Origin: JBECKR01 sp040235415
Lineage (GTDB): Bacteria; Acidobacteriota; Polarisedimenticolia; Polarisedimenticolales; Polarisedimenticolaceae
Assembly (NCBI GenBank): GCA_040235415.1
Contig: JBECKR010000312.1
Span: forward strand, 1-35,602
Direction of reading: 5' to 3'
Length of the DNA stretch: 35,602 bases
Below, in pieces: positions 7,791-15,180 of this stretch (position 1 is the first letter of the stretch; each line of letters begins with the position of its first letter). A program made the position numbers and the translations under genes. The notes under the pieces are model-generated. The model did not search any database. It worked only from the letters and a program-made list of their open reading frames with translations, and was not told the origin of the DNA.

Positions 7791-9008
7791 GTGAACGTCG
7801 TTCTGCTCTCGCCCGCGTATCCGCCCGAGATGCGCCAGTTCACGCGTGGGTTGGCGGAGGCCGGAGCCCGCGTGATCGGTGTGGGCGACCGACCGACGTC
7901 GGAGCTTCCGAACGACGTCCGGCACCTTCTCTCCGCGTATCTGGAGGTCCGTTCGCTGTGGGACGAGGCCGAAGTGCTGGTACGGGTTCGCGAAGCCGCG
8001 GTTCGGGTCGGGGTAGACCGCGTAGAGTGCCTGTGGGAGCCCGGAATGCTCCTGGCCGCCCGGCTGCGCGAGGCCCTCGGGCTCCCGGGAATGCGCGTCG
8101 AGGAGACGGTTCCGTTCCGGGACAAGGAGATCATGAAGCAGGTCCTGGACCGCGCCGGGATCCGGACGCCGCGACACGCCCGTGTGGCGACGGTCCCGGC
8201 GGCGAAGGAGGCCGCAGCGGCCATCGGTTTCCCCGTGATCCTGAAACCGATCGCCGGCGCCGGGGCGATCGACACGCACCGCGCCGGCGATTGGCGAGAA
8301 CTCGAGTCCGCGATCGAACTCGTCCGACACGTTCCCGAGATCAGCGTCGAGGAGTTCGTCGACGGCGAGGAGTTCACGTTCGACACGATCGCAATCGACG
8401 GACGCGTCGTGTTCTTCAATATCAGCTGGTACCGCCCGCGGCCGCTCGACGGCAAGCTCCACGAGTGGATCAGCCCTCAGGCGATCGCGCTCCGGGACGT
8501 CGACGAGCCCCGTCTCGCGGGCGGTCGCGACATGGGGTTCCGGGTCCTGCGGGCTCTCGGGTTCCGGACCGGATTCACCCACATGGAGTGGTACCGCAAG
8601 CCGGACGGAGAGGCGGTATTCGGCGAGATCGCGGCCCGTCCCCCCGGCGCCAACGCCGTCGAGATCATGAACTTCGCGAATGACGTCGACCTGTTCCGAG
8701 GGTGGGCCGAGGCAGTCTGCCATGGGCGCTTTTCCTCAACCTGGGAGCGGCGGTACAACTGCGCGATCGTGTTCAAGCGGGCGCACGGGCAAGGTCGCAT
8801 CCGCCACGTCGAGGGGCTCGACGGGTTGCTCGGGCGTTTCGGGCCGCACGTCGCCAAGGTCGACCTGCTTGCGGTCGGAGAGCCCCGCCGTGACTGGAAA
8901 CAGGTTCAGATTTCGGACGGTTTCGTGATCTTGCGGCACCCCGACCTCGCCGAGACGATCCGGATGGCCGACGCCGTCGCGACCGATCTTCGGATCTACG
9001 CCGGCTGA
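7791..9008 (+). CDS. ATP-grasp domain enzyme (carboxylate-amine ligase-like)
   Basis: A 405-residue ATP-grasp protein. The N-terminal pre-ATP-grasp domain starts MNVVLLSPAYPPEM; the ATP-binding core includes RDKEIMKQVLDRAGIRTP, FPVILKPIAGAGA (Lys in the nucleotide site), ISVEEFVDGEEFTFD and the metal-binding end FGEIAARPPGAN. Such enzymes join a carboxylate to an amine or thiol through an acyl phosphate. No dedicated partner gene lies beside it, so the substrate cannot be named; carbamoyl-phosphate-synthase-like or amino-acid ligase annotation is possible. GTG 7791 is preceded by GGAG with a six-base spacer. Two copies of the TCCCAGGTT repeat lie in or just after it (8738, 9051). Confidence 0.82.
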   Translation: MNVVLLSPAYPPEMRQFTRGLAEAGARVIGVGDRPTSELPNDVRHLLSAYLEVRSLWDEAEVLVRVREAAVRVGVDRVECLWEPGMLLAARLREALGLPGMRVEETVPFRDKEIMKQVLDRAGIRTPRHARVATVPAAKEAAAAIGFPVILKPIAGAGAIDTHRAGDWRELESAIELVRHVPEISVEEFVDGEEFTFDTIAIDGRVVFFNISWYRPRPLDGKLHEWISPQAIALRDVDEPRLAGGRDMGFRVLRALGFRTGFTHMEWYRKPDGEAVFGEIAARPPGANAVEIMNFANDVDLFRGWAEAVCHGRFSSTWERRYNCAIVFKRAHGQGRIRHVEGLDGLLGRFGPHVAKVDLLAVGEPRRDWKQVQISDGFVILRHPDLAETIRMADAVATDLRIYAG

Positions 9009-9024
9009 TCCGCCTGGCGCTCGG

Positions 9025-9043
9025 GCCGGGTGACGTCCCCGGC
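9025..9043. terminator. Candidate bidirectional terminator hairpin
   Basis: GCCGGG at 9025-9030 pairs with CCCGGC at 9038-9043 across a seven-base loop, in the 40-base gap between two convergent genes. No T-run follows on either strand. Confidence 0.35.
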
Positions 9044-9048
9044 ACGAA

Positions 9049-10050
9049 TCAACCTGGGAGCGGTAGGCGTCCGAGATGGTCCGTCGCCCAGACGCGTGCC
9101 CGGGTCGAGGCGGACAGGTTGCCGCCGCTCAGGATCACGAGGACGTCGAGGGGACCGTCGCGGCCGGCGATCCACCGCGCCGCACCGGCCATGCCGAGCG
9201 CCGCGGTCGGCTCGATCGTGACTTTGAGGAGGTGCGTGAGCCACTGCGTCCAGTACGCGATCTCCTCCTCATCGACCTCGAGCACGCCGTCCGTGCGGCG
9301 GACGTGGGCGAAGGTCCGCTCCGAGAGCGCGAGGGTCTGGACCCCGTCCGCCATCGTCGGCGGGGAGTCCTCGAAACGGTGGATGCGACCGTCGCGGTAC
9401 GACCTCGCCGCGTCGTTCGCGCTCCCGGGCTCGACGCCCAGCACGGCCGCCCCGGGAAGTAGCCCGTGGGCCGCGGCCCAGGTCCCCGAGAGCAACCCGC
9501 CGCCGCCGCACGGCGCGAAGACGGCGTCGGCCTCGGCGCCGTCCTCGATCGCCTCGAGACACGCCGTTCCCTGCCCGGCGATGACGTCGTCATGGTCGAA
9601 CGGGGGAAGCAGGAAGGCGCCCTCGTCGCGCAGGCGATGCGCCTGCTCCTCGGTTTCCGCCCTCGTTCGCGTCACGATGACGCGCGCGCCGTACCCCTCG
9701 GTCGCGCGGCGCTTGAGATCGGAGGCCCCCGCGGGCATCATCACCGTCGCGTCGAGCCCCAGGCGCGCGCACGCCCAGGCGACCGCCTGCGCGTGGTTGC
9801 CGGAACTGTACGCAACGACGCGCTCGGGCCGCCGACCCGTCTCGGCGAGCGCGAGGAGCGTGTTGAGGGCGCCGCGCGACTTGAACGCGCCGACCTTCTG
9901 GAGGCACTCGGCCTTGAACACGAAGCGGTGGCCGAGCCAGAGGTCGAGCGTCGCGGACCGCAGCAACGGCGTTCGATGCAGGTGGGGCGCGATCCTGCGC
10001 TGGGCGCGCCGGACATCGTCGAGCGTCAGGAGCGGGTGCCCGTCGCTCAT
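9049..10050 (-). CDS. PLP-dependent threonine/serine dehydratase
   Basis: A 333-residue fold-type II PLP enzyme. Lys57 in VGAFKSRGA forms the Schiff base, SSGNHAQAVA contacts the substrate carboxylate, CGGGGLLSG is the phosphate-binding glycine loop, and ILSGGNLS is the C-terminal cofactor contact. It lacks an ACT-like regulatory domain, so it is the catabolic type. The family covers threonine ammonia-lyase, serine racemase and hydroxyaspartate ammonia-lyase, and sequence reading cannot separate them. The ATG overlaps the Rieske gene stop by ATGA, so the two are translated together. Confidence 0.85.
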   Translation of the reverse strand: MSDGHPLLTLDDVRRAQRRIAPHLHRTPLLRSATLDLWLGHRFVFKAECLQKVGAFKSRGALNTLLALAETGRRPERVVAYSSGNHAQAVAWACARLGLDATVMMPAGASDLKRRATEGYGARVIVTRTRAETEEQAHRLRDEGAFLLPPFDHDDVIAGQGTACLEAIEDGAEADAVFAPCGGGGLLSGTWAAAHGLLPGAAVLGVEPGSANDAARSYRDGRIHRFEDSPPTMADGVQTLALSERTFAHVRRTDGVLEVDEEEIAYWTQWLTHLLKVTIEPTAALGMAGAARWIAGRDGPLDVLVILSGGNLSASTRARVWATDHLGRLPLPG

Positions 10051-10454
10051 CCGGGTTTGTTCCTGAAAAACCGTTCCGGGTCCCAGGCGATCCAGTCGTC
10101 GTCTCGGGGAGCGTCCTCGGCCGCCCGCTCCACGGCGGCCGGCGGCTCGGGCGGCCGGATCCAGACGTCGCCCCCCTCGACGCGGACCTCGTAGAGATCG
10201 ACCCGGGCCCAGTCGCGCTGGTCGCTCACCCCGGTCCGGAGGTCGTAGCGCCAGTGGTGCCACGCGCACTCGATGCAGCCGTCGACGAGCCGGCCGTCGG
10301 CCAACGACGCGCCCATGTGCGGGCAGGCGTCGGTCACGCCGACCCAGCCGTCGTCGGTCCGGAACACGGCGACCCGAACGCCGCCGACGTCGAACGTCCG
10401 CCCGCGGCCCGCCGGGATCTGCCGCAGCTTGCCGACCTTGACGAACTCCGCCAT
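10047..10454 (-). CDS. Rieske [2Fe-2S] ferredoxin-like protein
   Basis: A 135-residue soluble Rieske protein. The cluster ligands are Cys44-x-His46 (DACPHMGASL) and Cys63-x2-His66 (ECAWHHWRYD), in the spacing of nitrite-reductase small subunits and dioxygenase ferredoxins. The C-terminal 45 residues are an acidic, Pro- and Trp-containing extension (DDDWIAWDPERFF) beyond the usual ferredoxin length. No oxygenase subunit is adjacent. It lies between a secreted protein gene (16 bases upstream) and the dehydratase (ATGA overlap). Its electron partner is unknown. Confidence 0.88.
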   Translation of the reverse strand: MAEFVKVGKLRQIPAGRGRTFDVGGVRVAVFRTDDGWVGVTDACPHMGASLADGRLVDGCIECAWHHWRYDLRTGVSDQRDWARVDLYEVRVEGGDVWIRPPEPPAAVERAAEDAPRDDDWIAWDPERFFRNKPG

Positions 10455-10470
10455 CGCCCTCGCCCGCGCG

Positions 10471-11103
10471 TCAGTCGGCCGACTCGCCGAACAGGCGGGC
10501 GGCCGACTCGCGGCGTTCCCGGAAACCGTCCCGCGGCCACCACGGTTCGCGCTCGATCCCCTTCGACCACCGCACCGGGTTGAACGCGGTGACGTCGCTC
10601 GCGCGCGTGAACGCGGGCGTCGGAGTCCAGGTCGGGTCGATCGGTGCCCGGTACCAGGTCGACGGTTCGAACCGGTCGAGCGTCGACGCGAGGTCCGGGA
10701 CCTCGCTGGGTCGCCACGTCGGGTCGACGACCGACCGGGAGAAGGTCGAGGTTCCCCCGGCGAAAGCGGCGAGCTGATCGTGCAGGCGCGGCAACGGCTC
10801 GGGCCGGGACGGCCCGACGAGGACCTCGGGCTCCGCGACCACGATTCCGCTCGGCGCTTCCTTCGACCGGTCCTCGCCGGCGTCCCGGAGGCGGAGCTCC
10901 GTGACCAGCGCCTTGGGGATCGTCAGGACGTCGCCGGTCGCCAGAGTCAGCGCGTAGTCGTCGCCCCGAAGCGTGACGTCGACCCCCTCGAGCACCTGGC
11001 CGTCGACCAACACGAGCTCGGCCGCCGCCGGGTAGGCGGGGCTCGAAACGAGCACGCCGAGAGCCAGGGCGAGCGCGGCCGGGAGCCGGGTTCGAGCGGT
11101 CAT
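10471..11103 (-). CDS. Secreted protein with DPTW repeats, unknown function
   Basis: 210 residues with a clear signal peptide (MTARTRLPAALALALGVLVS, cleavage probably after PAAA). After it comes a small beta domain (LVLVDGQVLEGVDVTLRGDD, TGDVLTIPKALV), like the short SH3-type repeats found in envelope proteins that begin 'dG..l.G.v'. The C-terminal half has two matching units, VDPTWRP and IDPTWTP, and ends in an Arg/Glu-rich helix. It probably acts in the periplasm. It is the first gene of the run continuing into the Rieske and dehydratase genes; a TAGAAT lies 18 bases upstream of its ATG. Confidence 0.7.
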   Translation of the reverse strand: MTARTRLPAALALALGVLVSSPAYPAAAELVLVDGQVLEGVDVTLRGDDYALTLATGDVLTIPKALVTELRLRDAGEDRSKEAPSGIVVAEPEVLVGPSRPEPLPRLHDQLAAFAGGTSTFSRSVVDPTWRPSEVPDLASTLDRFEPSTWYRAPIDPTWTPTPAFTRASDVTAFNPVRWSKGIEREPWWPRDGFRERRESAARLFGESAD

Positions 11104-11121
11104 CGGGACACCTCGAGACCC

Positions 11122-11127
11122 ATTCTA
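11122..11127 (-). promoter_or_regulatory. Candidate -10 (TAGAAT) for the DPTW-Rieske-dehydratase run
   Basis: Minus-strand GCTAGAAT in the short divergent gap, 18 bases before the ATG at 11103. Confidence 0.4.
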
Positions 11128-11161
11128 GCGCCGCTCCCCGCGCGGACCCGCCGGGGTCGAC

Positions 11162-11167
11162 TAGAAT
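11162..11167 (+). promoter_or_regulatory. Candidate -10 (TAGAAT) for the aminopeptidase, leaderless arrangement
   Basis: CTAGAAT ends seven bases before the ATG at 11175. The GAGGG between them is too close to the ATG to act as a normal Shine-Dalgarno sequence, so the transcript is probably leaderless. It sits back to back with the minus-strand TAGAAT at 11122. Confidence 0.4.
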
Positions 11168-11174
11168 CGAGGGC

Positions 11175-12344
11175 ATGACCACGACGCTCTCGACCGACGA
11201 TCTCGTCCGGGTGGTGCGCTCGGTCTTCCGTCCTCGCGAGGGAGACCGCGCGCTGGGAGTGCTCTGCGACCTCCCGGATCACCGGCTCGCGGACCGTCCC
11301 GAATGGGCCGAACGGCGTGCGATGGCCGCCGGCTGGACCGCTCGCCTTCGCGAGGGCGCCGTCACCCTCGGACTCGAGCGGGTCGATCTGCTGATGTACC
11401 GCAACGTCGCGCGCAACAACGCCGATCTGCCGGGCGAGATGTACGTGCATTCCGAAGGCGAACTTCCCGAAGACGCGGACGATCTCCGGGTCGGCGCGAT
11501 CTCGCTCGAGCGCGCTCTCTCGACGTACTCGATCCTGCTCGCCCCGACCGAGCTGTCGGCCACCGCGCCGCTCAAGCTCCTCGCGAAGCACCACCGCTTC
11601 CGCGCGGCGACGATGGGCGGGTTCGCCCCGGCGATGATCCCGGCGCTGAAGCTCGATTGGGTCGAGATCGACCGGCGCTGCCGCGAGCTCAAGTCCCGGC
11701 TCGACCCCGCAGAGGCCGCACGCCTGCGGCTCGAGGCCGGCGGCGCGACGCACGAGCTCACCCTCGACCTGCGCTACCGCGAGGCGATCGCGAGCGGGGG
11801 TCTCCTGACCGAGCCGGGATCTGCCGGCAACCTGCCGTCCGGCGAGACCTACATCGTGCCGTACGAGGGCGAGAGGCCGTCCGATTCGAGCCGCAGCCGA
11901 GGCACGCTCCCGCTCGAGCTCGAAGGCGAGCTCCTGCTGCTTCGGATCGAAGGCAACCGCGTCCGTGAAGTTCTCGGGGACGGTCCGGTGGCGGCTCGCG
12001 AGCGGGCCGAGATCGCCGACGAGCCGGCCTACGCGAACGTCGCCGAGCTCGGGATCGGGCTGCTCCGGGACTACGGCATCCGGCCGGTGGGCGCCCTCCT
12101 CCTCGACGAGAAGCTCGGGCCGCACGTGGCGTTCGGCCGGAGCGACCACTTCGGCGGTGCGGTCGGCGCCCGCGACTTCACCGCGCCGGACCGCGTCGTC
12201 CACATCGATCGCGTCTACATCCCGGAGGTCCAGCCGCAGGTGCGGGTGCGCGCGATCGACCTCGTGATGCCGGGTGCCGAGGTCCTTCCCCTCGTCCGCG
12301 ACGGCAAGATCGTCGGGGCGGGACGCCGCGGCAACGGCGGGTGA
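11175..12344 (+). CDS. M29-family aminopeptidase-like metalloprotein
   Basis: A 389-residue protein resembling thermophilic aminopeptidase (M29/AmpS) and its relatives such as 2,5-dihydroxypyridine dioxygenase. The evidence is NLPSGETYIVP (the NLP-x-GE segment whose Glu is a metal ligand), ANVAELGIG (second Glu) and DEKLGPHVAFGRSDHFGG, equivalent to the C-terminal His/Asp metal ligands. The N-terminal 140 residues are helical and less conserved. It probably hydrolyses N-terminal residues from peptides in the cytoplasm, though members of this fold with other metal-dependent activities exist. It is transcribed alone. Confidence 0.72.
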   Translation: MTTTLSTDDLVRVVRSVFRPREGDRALGVLCDLPDHRLADRPEWAERRAMAAGWTARLREGAVTLGLERVDLLMYRNVARNNADLPGEMYVHSEGELPEDADDLRVGAISLERALSTYSILLAPTELSATAPLKLLAKHHRFRAATMGGFAPAMIPALKLDWVEIDRRCRELKSRLDPAEAARLRLEAGGATHELTLDLRYREAIASGGLLTEPGSAGNLPSGETYIVPYEGERPSDSSRSRGTLPLELEGELLLLRIEGNRVREVLGDGPVAARERAEIADEPAYANVAELGIGLLRDYGIRPVGALLLDEKLGPHVAFGRSDHFGGAVGARDFTAPDRVVHIDRVYIPEVQPQVRVRAIDLVMPGAEVLPLVRDGKIVGAGRRGNGG

Positions 12345-12373
12345 CGCGGCCAGAGCGCGCCCGGGGCGCCCCC

Positions 12374-12655
12374 CTACTCCTTGATCCAGGTGACTCGACT
12401 CGGGGGCGTGTTCTGGCACGCCACCGAGTCGGTCATGCCCGAAGCGAGAAACGCGCAAGCGTTGTCCTGGGCGGTCCGGACAGCCTCGTCGCGCGAGCGG
12501 CCGGAGGCCTGGCGGCATGCCTCGCGGCCGCGATACGCGACGCACACCTCGGCCGTGTAGCGATACTGCGACAGCATCGCGCACACCAGGAGCCCGAAGG
12601 TCAGCGCCGCGAACACGACCGCCACGACCACCGCCCGCTTCATCGCAGGGGTCAC
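12374..12655 (-). CDS. Small membrane-anchored conserved hypothetical protein
   Basis: 93 residues: a short basic N-terminus, one hydrophobic helix (AVVVAVVFAALTFGLLVCAM) and a C-terminal domain of about 60 residues with four Cys (VCVAYRGREACRQASG, DNACAFLASG, SVACQNTPPS) that is probably periplasmic and may form two disulfides. The GTG start overlaps the FKBP stop by GTGA; an internal ATG at 12643 would remove four residues. The coupling to a signal-peptide-bearing prolyl isomerase suggests a shared role outside the cytoplasm, by inference. Confidence 0.72.
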   Translation of the reverse strand: MTPAMKRAVVVAVVFAALTFGLLVCAMLSQYRYTAEVCVAYRGREACRQASGRSRDEAVRTAQDNACAFLASGMTDSVACQNTPPSRVTWIKE

Positions 12656-13413
12656 GGATTATCCGGCTTCGAGGTCTCCGGACTCGCGGGCTCCGGCGAC
12701 TCCGGCGCTTCCTCGGCGCCGGCCTCGAGCGGCGCGATCTCGAGCAGCTCGATCTCGAACGTCAGGACCGCGGACGGCGGGATGAACGGCGGCATGCCCT
12801 GCTCGCCGTAGGCCAGCTCGGACGGGCAGATCAGCTTCGCCTTGCCGCCGACCTTCATGCGCGACACGCCCTCGCGGAAGCACGGGATGACGCTGCCGAG
12901 AGGAAACGTCGCGGGCTCGCCGTCCTTGGAGCTGTCGAACACCTTCCCGTCGCGGAAACGGCCGGTGTAGTGGATCTTGACGGTGTCGGATTCGGTCGGC
13001 TGGGCACCGCTGCCGACCTCGGCCTCGACGTAGATGAGGCCGGAATCGGTCTTGATGGCTCCCGGCTGCTTCGCGGCTTCGGCGAGGAATGCGTCGCCCG
13101 CGGCCTTCTCCTTCGCGACGAAATCCTGGCGGCGCGCGGCGAGCATCGCGTCGATCTTCGGTCCCCATTCCTCGAGATCGTACTTCGGCGTCCGGCCGAG
13201 GACGCCGTCCGCCAAGCCGGACTGGATTTTGGCCAGATCCGCCTCGGTCAGCCCGTAGTCCGCGAGTCGCTGGGACAGCGCGAGGCCGACCGCGTAGAGC
13301 ACCTTGTCGTCGTCGTTTCCGCTACCGCCGCTCGCCGGCGGCGTCTGCGCCAGGGCCGGGACGAGGGCGAGCGCGACAACCGCCGGGATCAGGAGCGGCA
13401 TCCGACGTCTCAT
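12652..13413 (-). CDS. FKBP-type peptidyl-prolyl cis-trans isomerase, exported
   Basis: A 253-residue Mip/FkpA-like isomerase. It has a signal peptide (MRRRMPLLIPAVVALALVPA), an N-terminal helical dimerisation domain (VLYAVGLALSQRLADYGL onward) and a C-terminal FKBP domain with VKIHYTGRFRDGKVFDSS, GSVIPCFREGVSRMKVGGKA and LAYGEQG. The last 25 residues are Pro/Glu-rich and disordered. It should assist folding of exported proteins in the periplasm. The ATG at 13413 is chosen for the signal peptide. It is divergent from the ADP-ribosylglycohydrolase gene. Confidence 0.93.
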   Translation of the reverse strand: MRRRMPLLIPAVVALALVPALAQTPPASGGSGNDDDKVLYAVGLALSQRLADYGLTEADLAKIQSGLADGVLGRTPKYDLEEWGPKIDAMLAARRQDFVAKEKAAGDAFLAEAAKQPGAIKTDSGLIYVEAEVGSGAQPTESDTVKIHYTGRFRDGKVFDSSKDGEPATFPLGSVIPCFREGVSRMKVGGKAKLICPSELAYGEQGMPPFIPPSAVLTFEIELLEIAPLEAGAEEAPESPEPASPETSKPDNP

Positions 13414-13600
13414 GGTTCGACCTCTCGAGGCGGCGCCGCCGGGCGCCGTCCTCTCGAACGCGTCCGGAGCCGGCCGCACCGCGCGGGGGCCCCCGACGGA
13501 CCGGAGGGTTGTACCGCATCCGGGCCCGCGCCACAAATCCGAGCTTCTCGGGCCATCGGTCGCGGGGTACGATGCGCGAGCCCCGGCACGGAGAGTGGAC

Positions 13601-14530
13601 GTGGAGCTTCGAGAGCGGTATCGCGGCACCCTCCTGGGTCTCGCGTGCGGCGACGCCGTCGGCGCGGCGGTCGAATTCCGGCCGAGGGGGAGCTTCGAGC
13701 CGCTCACGGACATGGTCGGAGGGGGTCCGTTCGCGCTGCCGGCCGGGGCGTGGACCGACGACACCTCGATGGCGCTCTGCCTCGCCGAGAGCCTGGTCGA
13801 GACCCGCGGGTTCGACGCGCTCGACCAGATGCGGCGGTACGTACGGTGGTGGAAGGAGGGCCACCTCTCGAGCACCGGCACGTGCTTCGACGTCGGGATG
13901 ACGGTGCACCTCGCCCTCACCAAGTTCCTGGAGTCGGGCGATCCGTACTCCGGAACGGACGACCCGCGAGTCGCCGGCAACGGCTCGATCATGCGCATCG
14001 CGCCGGTCGCTCTTTACTACCATCCGCACGAGGATGCCGTCATCGAGCGCGCGGCCGAGAGCTCGATGACGACGCATGGTGCGGCGGAATGCGTCGACGC
14101 GTGCCGCCTGCTCGGCTCGATGCTCCATCGGGCGCTGTCGGGGGCGGGTCGAGACGCGATCCTCGCGCAAGACGAGCCGTTCGGCCGGTCGCGCCCCAAG
14201 CTCGTCGAATCGATCCAGGAGATCGCGAGCGGTGCGTGGCGAGCCAAGGGCGAGGACGCGATCGAGGGGAGCGGCCGGGTCGTGCGCTCGCTCGAGGCCG
14301 CGACGTGGTGCTTCGCGCAGGCGCGGGACTTCCGCGACGCCGTGCTGCGGGCGGCGAACCTCGGCGACGACGCGGACTCCACGGCGGCGGTGTGCGGGCA
14401 GATCGCCGGCGCCTACTGGGGGGCGGGCGGCATCCCCGGCTCGTGGCTCGACAAGCTGGCGAAGCGCGAGACGATCGCCGCGTTGGCCGACCGACTTTTG
14501 GAAGCGAGGGTGTCAGACACCGGTGTCTGA
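13601..14530 (+). CDS. ADP-ribosylglycohydrolase family protein
   Basis: Removes ADP-ribose from modified targets or processes ADP-ribose derivatives, using two Mg ions. In the 309-residue protein the metal ligands are visible in AWTDDTSMAL (N-terminal Asp-Asp-Thr) and in LGDDADSTAAVCGQIAGAYWG (C-terminal Asp-x-Asp-Ser/Thr), and RYRGTLLGLACGDAVGAA is the family N-terminus. GTG 13601 is chosen because GGAGA lies six bases upstream; GTG 13595 is possible. No ADP-ribosyltransferase is nearby. The last six codons (VSDTGV) and the stop come from a palindromic repeat, so the native C-terminus has been replaced. Confidence 0.9.
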   Translation: MELRERYRGTLLGLACGDAVGAAVEFRPRGSFEPLTDMVGGGPFALPAGAWTDDTSMALCLAESLVETRGFDALDQMRRYVRWWKEGHLSSTGTCFDVGMTVHLALTKFLESGDPYSGTDDPRVAGNGSIMRIAPVALYYHPHEDAVIERAAESSMTTHGAAECVDACRLLGSMLHRALSGAGRDAILAQDEPFGRSRPKLVESIQEIASGAWRAKGEDAIEGSGRVVRSLEAATWCFAQARDFRDAVLRAANLGDDADSTAAVCGQIAGAYWGAGGIPGSWLDKLAKRETIAALADRLLEARVSDTGV

Positions 14531-14534
14531 CACC
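14509..14534. repeat. Double 13-bp palindrome, copy 1 (A-T order)
   Basis: GGTGTCAGACACC directly followed by GGTGTCTGACACC. Each half is an odd palindrome around a central A or T, and the whole 26 bp is a perfect palindrome. It contains the stop codon of the ADP-ribosylglycohydrolase gene and ends 22 bases before the GST start. It can form either one 13-bp stem or two small 6-bp stems. Confidence 0.9.
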
Positions 14535-14556
14535 GTCGGGGACGGCGGGAGGGACG

Positions 14557-15153
14557 ATGCTGCGTTTGTACGACATGTCGGTGTCGGGGAACTGCTACAA
14601 GGTACGACTGCTTCTTGCCCAACTCGGTACGTCGTACGAGCGTATCGCGATCGAGCCCGGGCCTCGGGACGAACGACCGGAGGGCGTGCGGGCACTCAAC
14701 CCGCACGGTCGTGTGCCGGTGCTCGTTCTCGAGGACGGTCGCGTGCTGCCCGAGTCGAACGCGATCCTGTGGCACCTCGCGCGAGGAACGCCGTTCCTTC
14801 CGGAGGACCCGTTCGCGCGTGTCGAGGTCCTGCGCTGGATGTTCTTCGAGCAGAACGCGATCGAGCCGAACCTGGCGGTCGTGCGCTATCTCGTCGCGAT
14901 AGCGAACGAGGCGGACGACTATCCGGAATCGATCCGGGTGCGGAGCGCGGCCGGCCATCAGGCCCTGGCGGCGATGGACGCCTGGCTCGACGGTCGCCGG
15001 TTCTTCGTCGGCGACACGTACTCGATCGCCGACATCGCGCTGTTCGCGTACACTCACGCCGCCCAGGAGGGGAGATTCGATCTCGCCCCGGTCGGCAACG
15101 TCCGCGATTGGCTCGAGCGCGTTCGCAGCCAGCCCGGCTGGGTGCCGATGTAA
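14557..15153 (+). CDS. Glutathione S-transferase family protein
   Basis: A 198-residue thioredoxin-fold transferase. The N-terminal domain (LYDMSVSGNCYKVRLLLAQLG) has Ser/Asn-Cys at the usual catalytic position; GRVPVLVLEDGRVLPESNAIL contains the cis-Pro and the glutathione gamma-Glu contact (ESNAI). The C-terminal helical domain includes YSIADIALFAYTH, the N-capping/hydrophobic staple motif. It probably conjugates or reduces electrophiles with glutathione or a similar thiol in the cytoplasm. ATG 14557 follows GGGAGGGA. It lies between two copies of the GGTGTC palindrome and is convergent with clpA. Confidence 0.92.
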   Translation: MLRLYDMSVSGNCYKVRLLLAQLGTSYERIAIEPGPRDERPEGVRALNPHGRVPVLVLEDGRVLPESNAILWHLARGTPFLPEDPFARVEVLRWMFFEQNAIEPNLAVVRYLVAIANEADDYPESIRVRSAAGHQALAAMDAWLDGRRFFVGDTYSIADIALFAYTHAAQEGRFDLAPVGNVRDWLERVRSQPGWVPM

Positions 15154-15157
15154 GAAC

Positions 15158-15170
15158 GGTGTCCGACACC
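15158..15170. repeat. Single half of the GGTGTC palindrome
   Basis: GGTGTCCGACACC, one odd palindrome with central C, in the 27-base gap between the convergent GST and clpA genes. It shares the AACGGTGTC left flank with the copies at 26164 and 32230. Likely a degenerate or half-size copy; it could act as a bidirectional terminator hairpin. Confidence 0.7.
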
Positions 15171-15180
15171 GCATTGGCAT

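Noticed and set aside
12517..15153. 878-codon plus-strand open frame
   Set aside because: Only its last 198 codons are a real protein (GST); the rest is antisense to FKBP and out of frame with the ADP-ribosylglycohydrolase, a by-product of high GC.
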